Below, piece after piece: positions 20,320 through 20,712 of a stretch of 20,712 nucleotides of DNA. The translations under genes were made by a program, and so were the position numbers. The notes below the pieces were generated by a model. It made no database searches and had not been told where the DNA came from. It saw nothing but the letters and a program-made list of their open reading frames with translations. The stretch spans positions 1-20,712 of the forward strand of contig CAZXIT010000012.1 in assembly GCA_964640775.1 (NCBI GenBank), written 5' to 3'. This stretch comes from CAYMUN01 sp964640775 (GTDB lineage Bacteria; Patescibacteriota; Saccharimonadia; Saccharimonadales; UBA4665). Each line of letters starts with the position of its first letter. The stretch's first letter is position 1.

Positions 20320-20712
20320 CTATTTTATGTAGTCGTGGAGCTTTTTGGCGTCGCGGTGCTTGCGGAGTTTGGCCAGGGCTTTGGCTTCTATCTGGCGGAT
20401 GCGCTCGCGGGTGACGCTGAATTCTTGGCCTACTTCTTCGAGAGTGTGGCTTTTGCCATCTTCCAGGCCAAAACGCAGTTTCAGGATCTTTTGCTCGCGC
20501 TCTGTCAGCGCGGACAACATATCTTTTACCTGTTCTTTGAGCAGCTGGCCGGTAGCTGACTCCTCGGGCGACACGGTGTCTTCGTCTTCGATAAAGTCAG
20601 CCAGCACGCTGTCTTCTTCGTCGTCGCGTATCGAAGCGTCCAAAGACGAAATATCCTGTTTGATTTTCATGATGTGCTCGACCTTGTCGACGTCGATTTC
20701 CATTTCTTTGGC
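20320..20712 (-). CDS. rpoD: Principal sigma factor RpoD-like, 3' part only
   Basis: The reading frame is open at the right edge, so the N-terminal regions 1, 2 and most of 3 lie outside; 130 C-terminal codons are seen. Region 3.2 shows SSLDASIRDDEEDSVLADFIED. Region 4 carries ALTEREQKILKLRFGL and the canonical -35 recognition helix VTRERIRQIEAKALAKLRK, with Arg, Glu and Gln at the E. coli R584, E585 and Q589 positions. This is a housekeeping-type sigma, in contrast to the divergent paralogue 57 bases downstream on the same strand. No T-run terminator was seen between them. An internal ATG at 20703 is not the start. Confidence 0.93.
   Translation of the reverse strand, partial: AKEMEIDVDKVEHIMKIKQDISSLDASIRDDEEDSVLADFIEDEDTVSPEESATGQLLKEQVKDMLSALTEREQKILKLRFGLEDGKSHTLEEVGQEFSVTRERIRQIEAKALAKLRKHRDAKKLHDYIK

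Noticed and set aside
1..20712. Search for CRISPR arrays, tRNA, rRNA, insertion sequences and toxin-antitoxin or defence modules
   Set aside because: No regularly spaced repeats, RNA-gene signatures, transposase or defence-type domains were seen. The RHH-like gene has no visible toxin partner.

Overview
The window looks like chromosome of a bacterium with short intergenic gaps and a GC content of roughly half. TGA is used as an ordinary stop (mutM and holA both end in it), which argues against the candidate phyla that recode TGA. My best guess is a Patescibacteria/CPR organism, probably Saccharibacteria (TM7). This rests on the protein flavour (short TruB, long P-type ATPase with an unusual ion site, archaeal-like UPF0200 kinase, small lineage-type hypotheticals) and on how many genes have a -10 box directly before the start codon. 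The lineage is an inference. I saw no rRNA, tRNA, CRISPR array, insertion sequence or phage gene, and no gene-free stretch longer than about 200 bases.

Left block, minus strand (5363 to 1): a degenerate DHH/NrnA-like protein with a very proline-rich tail, truB, a small ribbon-helix-helix-like gene preceded by a perfect 17-bp inverted repeat, rpsO, and pnp (3' end outside the window). This is the widespread nrnA-truB-rpsO-pnp translation/RNA-decay cluster, with the small regulator-like gene inserted between truB and rpsO. A multi-part hairpin precedes pnp.

Middle block (5457 to 12257): rpsT with a histone-H1-like Lys/Ala/Pro tail converges with holA (DNA polymerase III delta). Next come a fused trehalose-6-phosphate synthase/phosphatase (+), mutM/fpg (-), a 79-residue possible DciA/DUF721-like protein (+), a HAD hydrolase (-), a single-anchor extracytoplasmic protein (-), a four-helix membrane protein (+), and a 99-residue ORF (-) with a clear Shine-Dalgarno sequence just below an intrinsic terminator.

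Right block (12281 to 20712): polA (5' nuclease and polymerase intact, proofreading residues lost) and 5-formyltetrahydrofolate cyclo-ligase, both minus. Then a P2-like cation ATPase and a UPF0200 P-loop kinase-like protein, both plus. Last, two tandem sigma-70-family genes on the minus strand: a divergent one (complete) and the 3' part of a canonical RpoD-like one.

Themes: DNA replication and repair (holA, polA, mutM, possible DciA-like protein), RNA modification and decay (truB, pnp, DHH-like), ribosomal proteins, and transcription control. Ten genes carry a good -10 hexamer ending 6 to 9 bases before the start codon, which implies leaderless mRNAs; about six others have Shine-Dalgarno sequences. 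The most interesting items are the sigma factor with most of its known promoter-contact residues changed, the decayed DHH protein with its proline-rich tail, the P-type ATPase lacking the TM4 glutamate, the RHH gene with its inverted repeat, and the leaderless pattern.
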